From: Desulfobacterales bacterium
GTDB lineage: Bacteria > Desulfobacterota > Desulfobacteria > Desulfobacterales > Desulfosalsimonadaceae
Assembly (NCBI GenBank): GCA_018335195.1
Contig: JAGXKN010000011.1
Location: forward strand, 1-64,000
DNA: 64,000 bases
Direction: 5' to 3'
Position numbers and translations under genes: made by a program. Shown here in pieces: positions 8,264-16,615 of this stretch. Numbering within the stretch: position 1 is the stretch's first letter; each line of letters opens with the position of its first letter. The notes beneath the pieces were generated by a model that was not told the origin of the DNA, searched no databases, and worked only from the letters and a program-made list of their open reading frames with translations.

Positions 8264-9016
8264 ATGAGCGATTCAGAGACATTTTTCTTTATCCGGAGCT
8301 GGCCGGTTTTTTATGAAGACAACCATCTTCTGGTTGTGTATAAACCATCCGGCCTGCTGATACAAGGCGATCGTAGCAAAGATGTTTCTTTGCTGGACCT
8401 GGCTAGGCGCTGGATAAAGCGTCGTTACCAGAAACCGGGAAACGTTTTTCTGTCCCTGGTGCACCGGCTGGACCGGCCGGTGGCCGGCGTGACGGCCTTT
8501 GCCCGTACCTCCAAGGCCGCCTCCCGGCTCAGCGAGCAGTTTCGTACCAATACGGTGAAAAAGCAGTACGTGGCCGTGGTCGAAGGCGTGGTTCCGGATG
8601 CCGCCGGCGAGCTCGTAAATTCCATGGAGCGCCGCGGCCCCACAAGCCGCATTCTGCATGCACCAACGGCAAAAAGTCAAGAAGCAAGGCTTTCCTACAG
8701 GGTGCTGGATGCCGGAGAAAAGCGCAGTTTTCTGGAAATCGACCTGCACTCCGGCCGGCATCACCAGATCCGGGCCCAGCTTGCGCACATGGGTTTTCCG
8801 GTGCTCGGCGATCTGCGCTACGGCGGCAGCAAGCCTCTGCCCCAAAAGCAGTTGGCCCTGTTTGCCCGCAGCCTGTCTTTTATCCATCCCACCCGGAAAT
8901 CCCGTATGGCCTTTTCCTGTCCGCTGCCCGCGGGCTGGCCCTGGCCGGATATCGCCAACACGCCCGATGCCCCGCCCTGGAACTGGCAGGACCTGCAGCC
9001 GGAGTTGGATTTATAG
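8264..9016 (+). CDS. RluA-family pseudouridine synthase
   Basis: This 250-residue RluA-type enzyme converts specific uridines in rRNA or tRNA to pseudouridine. The catalytic aspartate is D70 in HRLDRPVAG (67-75), and GRHHQIRAQLAHMGFPVLGD follows in the C-terminal half. It has no S4 domain, so it is closer to RluA/TruC-type than to RluD. Its start codon abuts the start of the divergent RsmG-TrmH gene, so its ribosome binding site (GGGGG, about 13 bases upstream) lies inside that gene. The target RNA cannot be assigned. The two neighbours suggest an RNA-modification group. Confidence 0.9.
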   Translation: MSDSETFFFIRSWPVFYEDNHLLVVYKPSGLLIQGDRSKDVSLLDLARRWIKRRYQKPGNVFLSLVHRLDRPVAGVTAFARTSKAASRLSEQFRTNTVKKQYVAVVEGVVPDAAGELVNSMERRGPTSRILHAPTAKSQEARLSYRVLDAGEKRSFLEIDLHSGRHHQIRAQLAHMGFPVLGDLRYGGSKPLPQKQLALFARSLSFIHPTRKSRMAFSCPLPAGWPWPDIANTPDAPPWNWQDLQPELDL

Positions 9017-9034
9017 TTTTTCTTCCGTAGCGCC

Positions 9035-9090
9035 CGAATCGGTATCGGGAACGAAATCGAAAAAAAATCCGATCCCGACAAAGAATTGGC
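9035..9090. repeat. interspersed AATCGGTATCGG repeat, copy 2
   Basis: Contains GAATCGGTATCGGGAACG, then GAAATCGAAA, then AATCCGATCCCGACAA. The two ends are partly complementary (ATCGG and CCGAT), so the unit can fold. The same order of blocks is seen at 9549-9600. Confidence 0.6.
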
Positions 9091-9307
9091 GGTTAATTGC
9101 TGTTGCTTTTCAATTCCGTTGTGCTCTGCAAAAAAATCGATTCTACCCGGGTTTTCGCAGGGTCGGGCCGGCGGGGAAGTTTGCGCATATGCCGTCCGCT
9201 TTCGCGCCCGATGCATCTGCGCAAATCACCCCGCCGTCCCGCCCTGTTCAACCCCTTGGGCAGCTTCCCCTATCTAATTTCGGGAATCTTTAAAAACCCC
9301 GGCGTAG

Positions 9308-9329
9308 GGGCGAACCTGTGTGTTCGCCC
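9308..9329. repeat. GGGCGAAC hairpin repeat, copy 1
   Basis: GGGCGAAC and GTTCGCCC form a perfect 8-bp stem around CTGTGT. A second, slightly degraded copy lies at 16525-16550, upstream of the Ni-SOD gene. Both are intergenic. Confidence 0.6.
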
Positions 9330-9548
9330 GAGTGCAGCGACATGCGGAAGCCCCGCCAAGCGACGCCCGCGGCCCGGCGTTGAAATCCGGGGTTTTCCCA
9401 GGAATTTTCAATCTCGTGAGGTTCTGCAAAAAAATATCAGGCTTCTCGGTTTTGGATAGCTGCCCCATCTAAATCCGGAAAGCTTCCCGCACGACTGCCG
9501 CTCACAGATTTCAAAGTTGTTTTCTGGATGTGACGAATTTTTCGGGGT

Positions 9549-9600
9549 CCAAATCGGTATCGAAGTCGAAAGAGGAGAAACCGATCCCGACAACGGCAAC
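9549..9600. repeat. interspersed AATCGGTATCGG repeat, copy 3
   Basis: Contains AAATCGGTATCGAAGTCGAA, then AAACCGATCCCGACAA. It has the same block order as copy 2 about 500 bases upstream, in the same orientation. Confidence 0.6.
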
Positions 9601-9746
9601 AAGACAACGAATTATCGGCCGGCTGCTGTCTGTTTCTGAATCACTGTTCCGGGAAACAAACACCTTGTTGGTTTGGGTTGACAATCGGACTGAACGGCAA
9701 TACAAAATGGAAAACATAAATCAATCCATATTTTCCAGGAGGAGAA

Positions 9747-10808
9747 ATGACAGATATTTATCAACAGCTCAGACAGCGGCTCGATGACCTGGGCACCGGG
9801 TTTCCGCCCACGCAGAACGGCATCGAGCTCAGTATCTTAAAGCGCCTGTTTTCAGAATCCGACGCCCGGATGTTTCTGATGATGACGCCCATGCTCGAGA
9901 CCCCGGAAGCCGTGGCCGAGCGGCTCGAGCTGCCGGCCGAAGACACGGCCGCGCACTTAGAGGACATGGGCCTGCGCGGATTATTGTTTCGCCAGCGCAA
10001 GGGCGACATGGTGCGCTATGCAGCAGTTCCTTTCGTGGTGGGTATTTACGAGTTCCAACTCAACCGCGTGGACCGGGAACTGGCCGAGGAAGTGGAAACC
10101 TATTACAAGGAGGCCCTGGGCAAAACCTTCCAGGCATGGTCCACGCCGGTGATGCGCACCATTCCCATCAACCGGGAGATTGCGGCAGAATGGCCCATTG
10201 CCGCCTATGAAGACGCCCTGGAAATCATTGACAACCAGAAAACCATTGCGGTGGCTCCTTGCATCTGTCGGACCGTGGCGGGAAAAATGGACAGAGGGTG
10301 TGACAAACCCCTGGAAACCTGCTTTCTTTTCGGCTCCCATGGCGCCTATTACGTGGACAACGGCATGGGCCGCTATATCGATAAGGCCGAGGCAAAGGAG
10401 ATCATCCGCAAAAACGACGAGGCCGGCCTGGTGATGCAGCCGTTTAATTCCCAGCACGTGGGCGGCATGTGCAGCTGCTGCGGCTGCTGCTGCGGCATGC
10501 TCAGATCCCTGAAAATGCAGGACAGCCCGGCAGAGGCGGTAAAGAGCAATTACTATGCATGGGCGGATGAGGAAACCTGTGTGGGCTGTGAAACCTGCCT
10601 GGATCGCTGCCAGATGGAAGCCATCGCGATTGTGGATGAAAAAGCCCGGGTCAATGATAACCGGTGCATCGGCTGCGGTCTGTGTGTGACCACCTGTCCG
10701 ACAGGCGCCATGTCGCTGTTGAAAAAATCCGAGGACGCCCTTTACCAGCCCCCGGAATCCGGGATGGAAACCTATATGAACATTGCCCGGGAACGGGGAA
10801 AAATATAA
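9747..10808 (+). CDS. 4Fe-4S protein with N-terminal winged-helix-like region
   Basis: This is a 353-residue cytoplasmic protein. Residues 1-95 look like a winged helix (RLELPAEDTAAHLEDMGLRG) with no transmembrane segment. The middle carries cysteines C172, C174, C185 and C192 and a striking MCSCCGCCCGM run (241-251). The C-terminus is a two-cluster ferredoxin (C278/281/284/288 and C307/310/313/317). A redox or electron-transfer role is likely; the partner is unknown. GGAGGAG precedes the ATG. It stands alone after the repeat-rich gap and converges on the next gene. Confidence 0.85.
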   Translation: MTDIYQQLRQRLDDLGTGFPPTQNGIELSILKRLFSESDARMFLMMTPMLETPEAVAERLELPAEDTAAHLEDMGLRGLLFRQRKGDMVRYAAVPFVVGIYEFQLNRVDRELAEEVETYYKEALGKTFQAWSTPVMRTIPINREIAAEWPIAAYEDALEIIDNQKTIAVAPCICRTVAGKMDRGCDKPLETCFLFGSHGAYYVDNGMGRYIDKAEAKEIIRKNDEAGLVMQPFNSQHVGGMCSCCGCCCGMLRSLKMQDSPAEAVKSNYYAWADEETCVGCETCLDRCQMEAIAIVDEKARVNDNRCIGCGLCVTTCPTGAMSLLKKSEDALYQPPESGMETYMNIARERGKI

Positions 10809-10809
10809 C

Positions 10810-11286
10810 CTATTTTTCCGGGATCACACGCCTGCGGCCGCCGAGGTCTATGCACAGCCGGCCGCGGGCGTCTTCGCCAAGCCATTTTGAGATCTTGATC
10901 ATGGCGCGTTCGGCAAACTTGACCCGTTCATCTGCGAGCATCATGTAAGGGCGGTCCTGGTGGATGTAGAGCCGGTCCGGGTCCAGGGGAACCTGCCGTC
11001 CGGTGTTGAGCGTCAGACGGATGTCACCGCGTGCCGGATCATCGGCATGTACATCGAACACGAAAAGGGCAGTGTCTTCGTACGGAAAATAGATTTTCTC
11101 CCAGCGCCCGCCCTTGTCGTGCATGAGGAAATATCCGTGTTCATCGCGGTCAATGCTGCGGTGGAAATAATCAATGATTTTTTTCTTCTGAAACCGGCCG
11201 CCGGCATTTCGCCACAAGCCTTCCCGGTCCAGCCAGAAGACCGCTTCCTGCTTTGGAATGACCACTGTCTCGGGTTGTTCTGTCAC
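10810..11286 (-). CDS. conserved hypothetical protein, DUF1285-like
   Basis: A 158-residue soluble protein without signal peptide or membrane segment. The middle (WLDREGLWRNAGGRF, then a stretch of alternating acidic and hydrophobic residues reading FPYEDTALFVFDV) resembles DUF1285-type proteins, whose role is unknown. It is convergent with the iron-sulfur protein, with one base between the stop codons, and divergent from the DUF72 gene. The family assignment is by general pattern and is not secure. Confidence 0.6.
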   Translation of the reverse strand: MTEQPETVVIPKQEAVFWLDREGLWRNAGGRFQKKKIIDYFHRSIDRDEHGYFLMHDKGGRWEKIYFPYEDTALFVFDVHADDPARGDIRLTLNTGRQVPLDPDRLYIHQDRPYMMLADERVKFAERAMIKISKWLGEDARGRLCIDLGGRRRVIPEK

Positions 11287-11384
11287 GCTTTTTCCGCTTC
11301 CTGTTTTCGGGCGCCTGTTTGCACATAAAGGACAATTGTATTACATTATAACGTAAAAGGTCAAACCGGAAAAGAGGGTGATCC

Positions 11385-12125
11385 ATGAAGCAGGCGGCTT
11401 CCAGAATTCATATCGGTACCTCGGGCTGGAATTACAAGCACTGGAAAGGCCCGTTTTATCCGGAAAATCTGAGCAGTAAAAACTGGTTTGCCTATTACGC
11501 CGAACGGTTCCACACCGTGGAGATCAACAATTCCTTCTACCGCCTGCCCGCGCGAAAGACCTTTGAGCAGTGGCGAAAAAACGCGCCGGACGGGTTTTTC
11601 TATTCCGTCAAGGCCAGCCGGTATATCACACACATCAAGAAATTAAAGGACCCTGAGGAGCCGGTGGTCAACTTCATGGAAAATGTCCGCGGGCTCGGGG
11701 AAAAATTGGGACCCGTGCTGTTTCAGCTGCCGCCGCGCTGGAAGTGCAACCCGGATCGCCTGGCCGCGTTTCTCGAAGCGGTTCCCGAAGACTACAGGTG
11801 CGCCGTGGAATTCCGGGATGAAACCTGGTGGGATCCCGGTGTATACGAGGTTTTGAGATCCTATAATACGGCGTTCTGTATTTATGATTTGGCCGGGCGC
11901 CAGAGTCCGTCGGAAATCACAGCGGATTTTGTCTATATCCGCCTGCACGGACCGGAGGAAGCCTACCAGGGGCTTTATCCCGATGAAACCCTGTCGGCGT
12001 GGGCCGATGCAATCCGGGGATGGGTCGCAGACGGCCTCTCTGTATATTGCTATTTTGACAATGACGAAAACGGCTATGCCGCCCGCAACGCGCTTCACCT
12101 GCAGCAGAAGCTGGAAGTCCTGTAA
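11385..12125 (+). CDS. DUF72 (YecE-like) protein
   Basis: This 246-residue DUF72 protein is a TIM-barrel-like family of unknown reaction. It shows the family opening IGTSGWNYKHWKGPFYP and the FHTVEINNSFYRLP, FYSVKASRYITH and CYFDNDENGYAARNA motifs, at the full family length. GAGGG precedes the ATG. It is transcribed alone, divergent from the DUF1285-like gene, and faces the terminator of the FKBP gene. Confidence 0.92.
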   Translation: MKQAASRIHIGTSGWNYKHWKGPFYPENLSSKNWFAYYAERFHTVEINNSFYRLPARKTFEQWRKNAPDGFFYSVKASRYITHIKKLKDPEEPVVNFMENVRGLGEKLGPVLFQLPPRWKCNPDRLAAFLEAVPEDYRCAVEFRDETWWDPGVYEVLRSYNTAFCIYDLAGRQSPSEITADFVYIRLHGPEEAYQGLYPDETLSAWADAIRGWVADGLSVYCYFDNDENGYAARNALHLQQKLEVL

Positions 12126-12163
12126 ATATCCAGGCCTCCTGTGTCACCGGCGCGCTTCGTGCG

Positions 12164-12209
12164 AAAAAAAACCAGGGGCCGCGGCCGGATTACCGGCCCC
12201 GGCCCCTGG
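12164..12209 (-). terminator. rho-independent terminator of the FKBP gene
   Basis: A 17-bp GC-rich stem with one mismatch (12172-12188 and 12193-12209, loop ATTA) is followed on the minus strand by eight T residues (12171-12164). It lies 27 bases after the stop of the minus-strand FKBP gene. Confidence 0.85.
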
Positions 12210-12236
12210 CAGAGGGGGGCATTTATCAGGGCGGAT

Positions 12237-12731
12237 CTAGCAGCACCCCGAGGAGCAGTCGCAGCCGCCGGAGCTGCAGTCTGCCGACATCTGGGTCGGG
12301 GTGTCGCTGATATCCACCACCTGGATTTCGAAATTCAGCTTTTCTCCCGCCAGGGGATGATTTAAGTCAACGACAACCTTTTCTTCATCCGTTTCTGCAA
12401 TTTTTGCGGGAATCTGCTGGCCGTCCGGAGTCTGCAGTCCGATCACATCACCGACCTGCGGATTCATCTCCGGGGGCACTTCCTGCCGGGAAAAGGTATG
12501 CAGCTGGTTTTCATCCCGAGAACCGTAAGCTTCATCCGGTTCAAGCGTAAATGATTTTTCCTCGTTTAATTCCATCCCCATAAGGGCATTCTCAAATCCC
12601 TGAATTACCTGGCCGCTGCCCACCTTGACCTCCATGGGCTGGCCGTCTTCACTTGAGTCAAATACCTCGCCGCTTTCCAGCGTGCCCTTGTAATTGACTG
12701 TGACGAACTTTCCGCTCTCGACTTTTTCCAT
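12237..12731 (-). CDS. FKBP-type peptidyl-prolyl isomerase, SlyD-like
   Basis: This 164-residue FKBP-fold prolyl isomerase has an IF-domain insertion typical of SlyD. It opens with the N-terminal FKBP strand (VTVNYKGTLESGEVFDSS) and ends with VDLNHPLAGEKLNFEIQVVDI. The C-terminal tail is cysteine-rich (CSSGGCDCSSGCC), recalling the metal-binding His/Cys tail of E. coli SlyD that delivers nickel to hydrogenases. It has no signal peptide, so it acts as a cytoplasmic chaperone and perhaps a metallochaperone. A Ni-SOD is encoded 4 kb away; a link is only speculative. AAGGAG precedes the ATG, and a strong terminator follows. Confidence 0.93.
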   Translation of the reverse strand: MEKVESGKFVTVNYKGTLESGEVFDSSEDGQPMEVKVGSGQVIQGFENALMGMELNEEKSFTLEPDEAYGSRDENQLHTFSRQEVPPEMNPQVGDVIGLQTPDGQQIPAKIAETDEEKVVVDLNHPLAGEKLNFEIQVVDISDTPTQMSADCSSGGCDCSSGCC

Positions 12732-12884
12732 AAAAAAACTCCTTTATTTAAATTTACATGCCTTTATATACTATGTATGAAAATGCTCACGTCAACCCCT
12801 TTTCCCGGCGGATATGCCGCAAATCCGATGCTGTTGCCCGGCATATGCAGGCTCGCGGTATTTAAAAAATACCGGCTTGCCGGC

Positions 12885-14138
12885 CTATCCGGGGCCCAGG
12901 GGGGAGGCGGGGCTCCACTGGCTGGTGTCGACCTTGCCGGTGACGGGCTTGCCAAATTTAAACACCGCGGAGATGTTATCCAGGGAGTCCAGGCATTTAA
13001 TATCGTGCAGGGGGTTTTGGTTCAAAACCAGGCAGTCTGCATACTTGCCGGCTTCAATGGTTCCGATGTCATCGGCCATCCCGATGGCTTGCGCGGCGTT
13101 GTGCGTGGCGGCAATGATGGCATCCATTTCACTCATCAGGCCGATGCTGACATAGCGGACGAGTTCCGTGGCGTTTTTGCCGTGATAGTTATAGGGCGTG
13201 CCCGCATCCGTGCCCATGACGACGCATACCCCTGCCGCAATGGCCCGGTGCAGGTTTTCCCGGCGGATCCGGGCGATTTCGTCTGCCTTGTCTGACATGA
13301 ATTTCGGGATCTCCAGGGACTGGCTTGCGTGATTTCGCATCCAGTAGTTGGAGCTCAGGGTGGAGATGAGATAAACCCCGTTGTCGGCCATCATCTTCAG
13401 GGCTTCTGCGTCTGCCAGGGTGCCGTGTTCAATTGTTCGGACACCGGCGCGCACGGCATTTTTTATGCCCCGGGCGCCGTGGGCGTGTGCGGCTGTGTGC
13501 TTGCCCGCCTTTTCCCCTTCGTTGACCACCGCGCGCATCTCGTCCGTGTCAAGTTGCGCAGCCCCGGGAATTCCGCCAGGATTCATGACAGCGCCGGTGG
13601 CCATGACCTTGAGTACATCCGCGCCTTCCTTGAGCTGCTCGCGGGCCGCCCTGCGGTTTTCTTCAACACCGTCGGCCTCCCGGTACAGGCCCCGGAAGTA
13701 CTCGCTTCCTGCTGACAGCATGCATATGATACGGCCGCTGGCCAGGATTCGCGGGCCAGCGAGCAATCCTTCCGCCACGGCCTGTTTCACTGCAATATCG
13801 ATGCAGTTGACGGATCCGGCATTGCGGACCGTTGTAATGCCAGCGCGAAGCGTGTTTGCCATTTCCCGGGCCGCCCGTATCGTGCGCAGCTTGTCCTCCA
13901 CCAGGCTTTCGTGATAGGTGTCTGCCATTCCGTGCATGTCCAGGTGCACATGGGTGTCAACCAGTCCGGGAAGGACAAATTTTCCGGTCAGGTCATGGCG
14001 CACCGCTTCCGGGAGCACCTGGATTTCTCCTTTTTTGCCCACTTCGGCAATGCGCTGGCCGTCAAATGCTACCACTGCATCCGGGATGCAGTTGCCGAGC
14101 CCGTCTATGAGCGTCATGCCTTCAAGTATCGTATCCAT
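12885..14138 (-). CDS. amidohydrolase family protein (imidazolonepropionase/prolidase-like)
   Basis: This 417-residue metal-dependent hydrolase has the amidohydrolase signatures HVHLDMHG, a lysine-containing GADVLKVMATG, HAHGARGI, IEHGTL and MGTDAGTPYNYHG, with the C-terminal return to the small domain (GTIEAGKYADCLVLNQNP). The closest general family is the imidazolonepropionase-like/Xaa-Pro dipeptidase branch, and the substrate is unknown. The ATG at 14138 is chosen because GGGAG lies six bases upstream; a longer N-terminus would cover it. There is no signal peptide, so it is cytoplasmic. Confidence 0.9.
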   Translation of the reverse strand: MDTILEGMTLIDGLGNCIPDAVVAFDGQRIAEVGKKGEIQVLPEAVRHDLTGKFVLPGLVDTHVHLDMHGMADTYHESLVEDKLRTIRAAREMANTLRAGITTVRNAGSVNCIDIAVKQAVAEGLLAGPRILASGRIICMLSAGSEYFRGLYREADGVEENRRAAREQLKEGADVLKVMATGAVMNPGGIPGAAQLDTDEMRAVVNEGEKAGKHTAAHAHGARGIKNAVRAGVRTIEHGTLADAEALKMMADNGVYLISTLSSNYWMRNHASQSLEIPKFMSDKADEIARIRRENLHRAIAAGVCVVMGTDAGTPYNYHGKNATELVRYVSIGLMSEMDAIIAATHNAAQAIGMADDIGTIEAGKYADCLVLNQNPLHDIKCLDSLDNISAVFKFGKPVTGKVDTSQWSPASPLGPG

Positions 14139-14425
14139 AATGCTCCCTGCAAAAAGTGTTTTACCTGCGGCCGGCATTGACCGCCGGTGGCCGCCCGAGA
14201 CGTTTTACTCCGGTTTTGCCGTTCGAGTGCTTGTTTCTGTGCCGTTTTCCATGCTATAAAATATCGCATGTCGTTGCCCCTCCGGCAGTTGCCGGATTGT
14301 TCAAAATTGTTAATATGATAAATATAATCCGGGAATTGTCAAGCATTTGGGCCGTTCGCCGGGGGCGAATTCGCATTTTGTACTTTTATAAAAAAATCCG
14401 GAAAATGTAAACAGCGGAGGCGCAG
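14139..14425. other. AT-rich divergent promoter region
   Basis: This 287-base gap separates the minus-strand amidohydrolase from the plus-strand cyclophilin-like gene. Its right half is markedly AT-rich (around 14300-14335 and 14380-14410) and should hold promoters for one or both genes. I see no convincing -35/-10 pair, palindrome or small gene. Confidence 0.4.
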
Positions 14426-14788
14426 ATGACGGATGCATTGCCGCAGCATGTCGTTCTTGATTTCGGTGGTTTCGTACTCCGGGCCGAACTTTTTGATACG
14501 GCAGTGGCGCGCCGTTTTGCCGGCCACCTGCCTTACCGGGTCAGCCTGACCCACTGGGACGGCGAGCTCTACGGACCGATCGGCCGAGACCTGGGCGAGG
14601 AAAACCCGGTGGCCGATATCTCCCCCGGAGGACTTGCCTACACAAACCAAGGCCACCTGGTGTGCATTTTTTTCGGGCAGAAACCGGCCTGGCCGGTGGA
14701 GCATATCGGGCAGATCCCAGGAGACCATTGGCGCGAGCTGCTTGAACACGAAGACAAGCACCGCCTGGAGATCCGGGCCGCCGATTGA
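14426..14788 (+). CDS. cyclophilin-like fold protein
   Basis: This 120-residue protein has the features of the small cyclophilin-like families: RYVSL-type strand LPYRVSLTHWDGELYGPIG, then PGGLAYTNQGHLVCIFFGQKP. These share the cyclophilin barrel but are not clearly active isomerases. CGGAGG precedes the ATG. It is 37 bases upstream of the alpha/beta hydrolase and probably cotranscribed. The function is unknown. Confidence 0.75.
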   Translation: MTDALPQHVVLDFGGFVLRAELFDTAVARRFAGHLPYRVSLTHWDGELYGPIGRDLGEENPVADISPGGLAYTNQGHLVCIFFGQKPAWPVEHIGQIPGDHWRELLEHEDKHRLEIRAAD

Positions 14789-14825
14789 GTGCCGGGGGCA
14801 GCCGAAAAACCACAAGGACAAAACC

Positions 14826-15671
14826 ATGCCGTATTTTACGTGCGATCATGCAAGGATCTATTTCGAGGATATCGGGGCCGGCGAGCCGATCATCGCGGTT
14901 GCGGGCCTGATTGAAAACATCGCCTACTGGCGTCTGCCCGGGGTGGCAGACCGCCTGGCAGAGCAGTACCGGTTTGTTTCAATGGATATGCGGGGGCACG
15001 GGTACACGGTGGTGGACGAAGCTTCTCCCGGATTTGATGTAAAGACCGTGGGCAAAGACATCACTGCCATGGCCGATCACCTGGGAATCGACCGGTTTCA
15101 CCTGCTTACGCACTCCACGGGCGGGTTTGCGGCCGTGCGCCATGCCATGGCCGACTCCGGCCGGTTTGCCTCCCTGATCCTCACCAATACCGGCTCGGCA
15201 ACATCGCCCGTCCAGGGAGACCAGGAAACCATAGACAATTTTCACGAGGCATTTGCCCGGTCGTTTGAAAACTACGACTGGGACGCCATGTTTGCCAATC
15301 TCCGGCAGAATCCGGGCCCGTTTTTCAAGGGTATTGTGGAATCTCAAAACGCCGAAGCGAGAATGGCAATGGCCCTGGAAATGGCCAGGCGCAATGACCG
15401 GCACGTGGTTGCCGAATTTGTCCGGTCCTTCTACAAGGACCCGGACCCCCGGGTCGAGGATCTGCGGGGCATTGACTGCCCGGTTCTGATTATTACCGGA
15501 GAGAAGGATGACCTGTTTGTGGAATCCAGCCGCCTGATGGCCCGGGAAATTCCGGGTGCGAAGTTTTTGGAATACGAGGGCATCGGACACATGACAGCCC
15601 TCGAGGCCCCGCAGCGGCTGGCAGATGACGTGGCGGAATTTGTCCGCCGGCATAGCCCGGCTGGAAAATGA
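14826..15671 (+). CDS. alpha/beta hydrolase
   Basis: This 281-residue alpha/beta-hydrolase has its nucleophile in THSTGG (S97), the acid in GEKDD (D228 or D229) and the histidine in GIGHM (H255). The oxyanion region is AGLIENIAYW. The family includes lipolytic, C-C bond and ester hydrolases, and the substrate is unknown. The ATG at 14826 follows AAGGAC and fits the family N-terminus (YFEDIGAGEPIIAVAG). There is no signal peptide. It follows the cyclophilin-like gene on the same strand. Confidence 0.9.
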   Translation: MPYFTCDHARIYFEDIGAGEPIIAVAGLIENIAYWRLPGVADRLAEQYRFVSMDMRGHGYTVVDEASPGFDVKTVGKDITAMADHLGIDRFHLLTHSTGGFAAVRHAMADSGRFASLILTNTGSATSPVQGDQETIDNFHEAFARSFENYDWDAMFANLRQNPGPFFKGIVESQNAEARMAMALEMARRNDRHVVAEFVRSFYKDPDPRVEDLRGIDCPVLIITGEKDDLFVESSRLMAREIPGAKFLEYEGIGHMTALEAPQRLADDVAEFVRRHSPAGK

Positions 15672-15689
15672 GCAGGGTTCCGTGCCGGG

Positions 15690-16367
15690 TCATTTGCCGA
15701 GCAGGCCTGCAAGCTCCTGCTCTGTAATATCATACCAGTTTTCATAGGCTTCTGCCACGGCAAAGGAAAACCCGCTGCGGATATTGGCGCAGTAAACCCG
15801 CATCGCTTTTTGCCCGGCCGCTCCTGCAGCCTGCTGATGGGCGGTGGGCACGGCCACGAAAATGTTTTTCGCGCCGGCATTTTTTACCGCGTCAATTGCG
15901 CAGAACATGGTAAACCCGGAGGCCAGGCCGTCATCTGTCAGTACCGCGGTTTTGTCCGACAGCCGCGGCATGGGCTGCTGCCCCCGCAGTTCGCGGGTCC
16001 GGCGGTTGACCTTTTCCTTTGTCTTTTCAATGCCTTCCTGTACTTGGGCCTCTGTCAGGTTCAGCCGCGCCAGCATCGCTTCGTTTAACCGCGTGGTGCC
16101 GTCAAAGGCCACCGCGCCGTAGCCGGCCTCGGTGTTCCAGGGCAGGGTGATCTTGCTGACCACCGCGATGTCAAAGGCAATGTTCAGCTCTCGGGACATG
16201 GCCAGGGCCACGGGAGCACCCCCGGCCGGAATCGCCAGCAGCAGCGAATTGTACGGATCGATATCCGCCCGGATCATGTCTGCCAGCACCGCCCCGGCAT
16301 GATCGCGGTCCCGGAACACAAAGGACCGGTTTTCGAGCTCCGGCATGGTAACAATGTTGGATGCCAT
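15690..16367 (-). CDS. phosphoribosyltransferase-domain protein
   Basis: This 225-residue type I phosphoribosyltransferase-fold protein has the PRPP loop as VLTDDGLASGFTM, with two acidic residues and the expected following loop, and an upstream VVSKITLPWNTEAGYGAVA typical of the stand-alone, ComF-unrelated group found in many bacteria. Members are often encoded beside hydrolases and dienelactone-like proteins; the substrate is not known. The ATG at 16367 is chosen because GGAGGG lies ten bases upstream. It is convergent with the alpha/beta hydrolase, with 18 bases between the stops. Confidence 0.85.
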   Translation of the reverse strand: MASNIVTMPELENRSFVFRDRDHAGAVLADMIRADIDPYNSLLLAIPAGGAPVALAMSRELNIAFDIAVVSKITLPWNTEAGYGAVAFDGTTRLNEAMLARLNLTEAQVQEGIEKTKEKVNRRTRELRGQQPMPRLSDKTAVLTDDGLASGFTMFCAIDAVKNAGAKNIFVAVPTAHQQAAGAAGQKAMRVYCANIRSGFSFAVAEAYENWYDITEQELAGLLGK

Positions 16368-16524
16368 TGCCGCAGATCCCTCCTTTTCAGACAGATTTCC
16401 GTCCATTTTTAACATAATCCGGTTTTTGCCCCGTGCAATCGGGTGTTTGGATTTGAAAACTTCAGGGATATGGTAATAATTAATTTTTATAAGCGGATGC
16501 AGACATTGACAAGCGTATATCCGT

Positions 16525-16550
16525 GGGGGCGAATTTGTGTGTTCACCCCT
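16525..16550. repeat. GGGCGAAC hairpin repeat, copy 2
   Basis: GGGGGCGAATTTGTGTGTTCACCCC can fold with one mismatch and shares GGGGCGAA and TGTGTGTTC with the copy at 9308-9329. It lies about 65 bases before the Ni-SOD start, directly after a TTGACA hexamer at 16506-16511, so it may overlap the sod promoter. Confidence 0.5.
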
Positions 16551-16615
16551 GCGTGGGTATGTATAACCGGCCGGAAGCGGCCGGGCAGAAAATCCAGACT
16601 CAAGGGAGGTAAAAA

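Larger units (their letters stand above)
9017..9746. other. 730-base gene-free, repeat-rich gap
   Basis: I see no credible coding frame. The gap holds two copies of the AATCGGTATCG repeat (9035-9090 and 9549-9600), a hairpin of the GGGCGAAC family (9308-9329) and a loosely repeated phrase, TCTGCAAAAAAAT, at 9125 and 9424, each followed by CTATCTAA or CATCTAAA. It looks like an accumulation site for short noncoding repeats rather than a decayed gene. The last ~60 bases presumably hold the promoter of the following gene. Confidence 0.5.

Noticed and set aside
9017-9746. CRISPR array or decayed gene in the repeat-rich gap
   Set aside because: The repeats are two unlike, unevenly spaced copies and a single hairpin, not regular repeat-spacer units; no cas genes are present.
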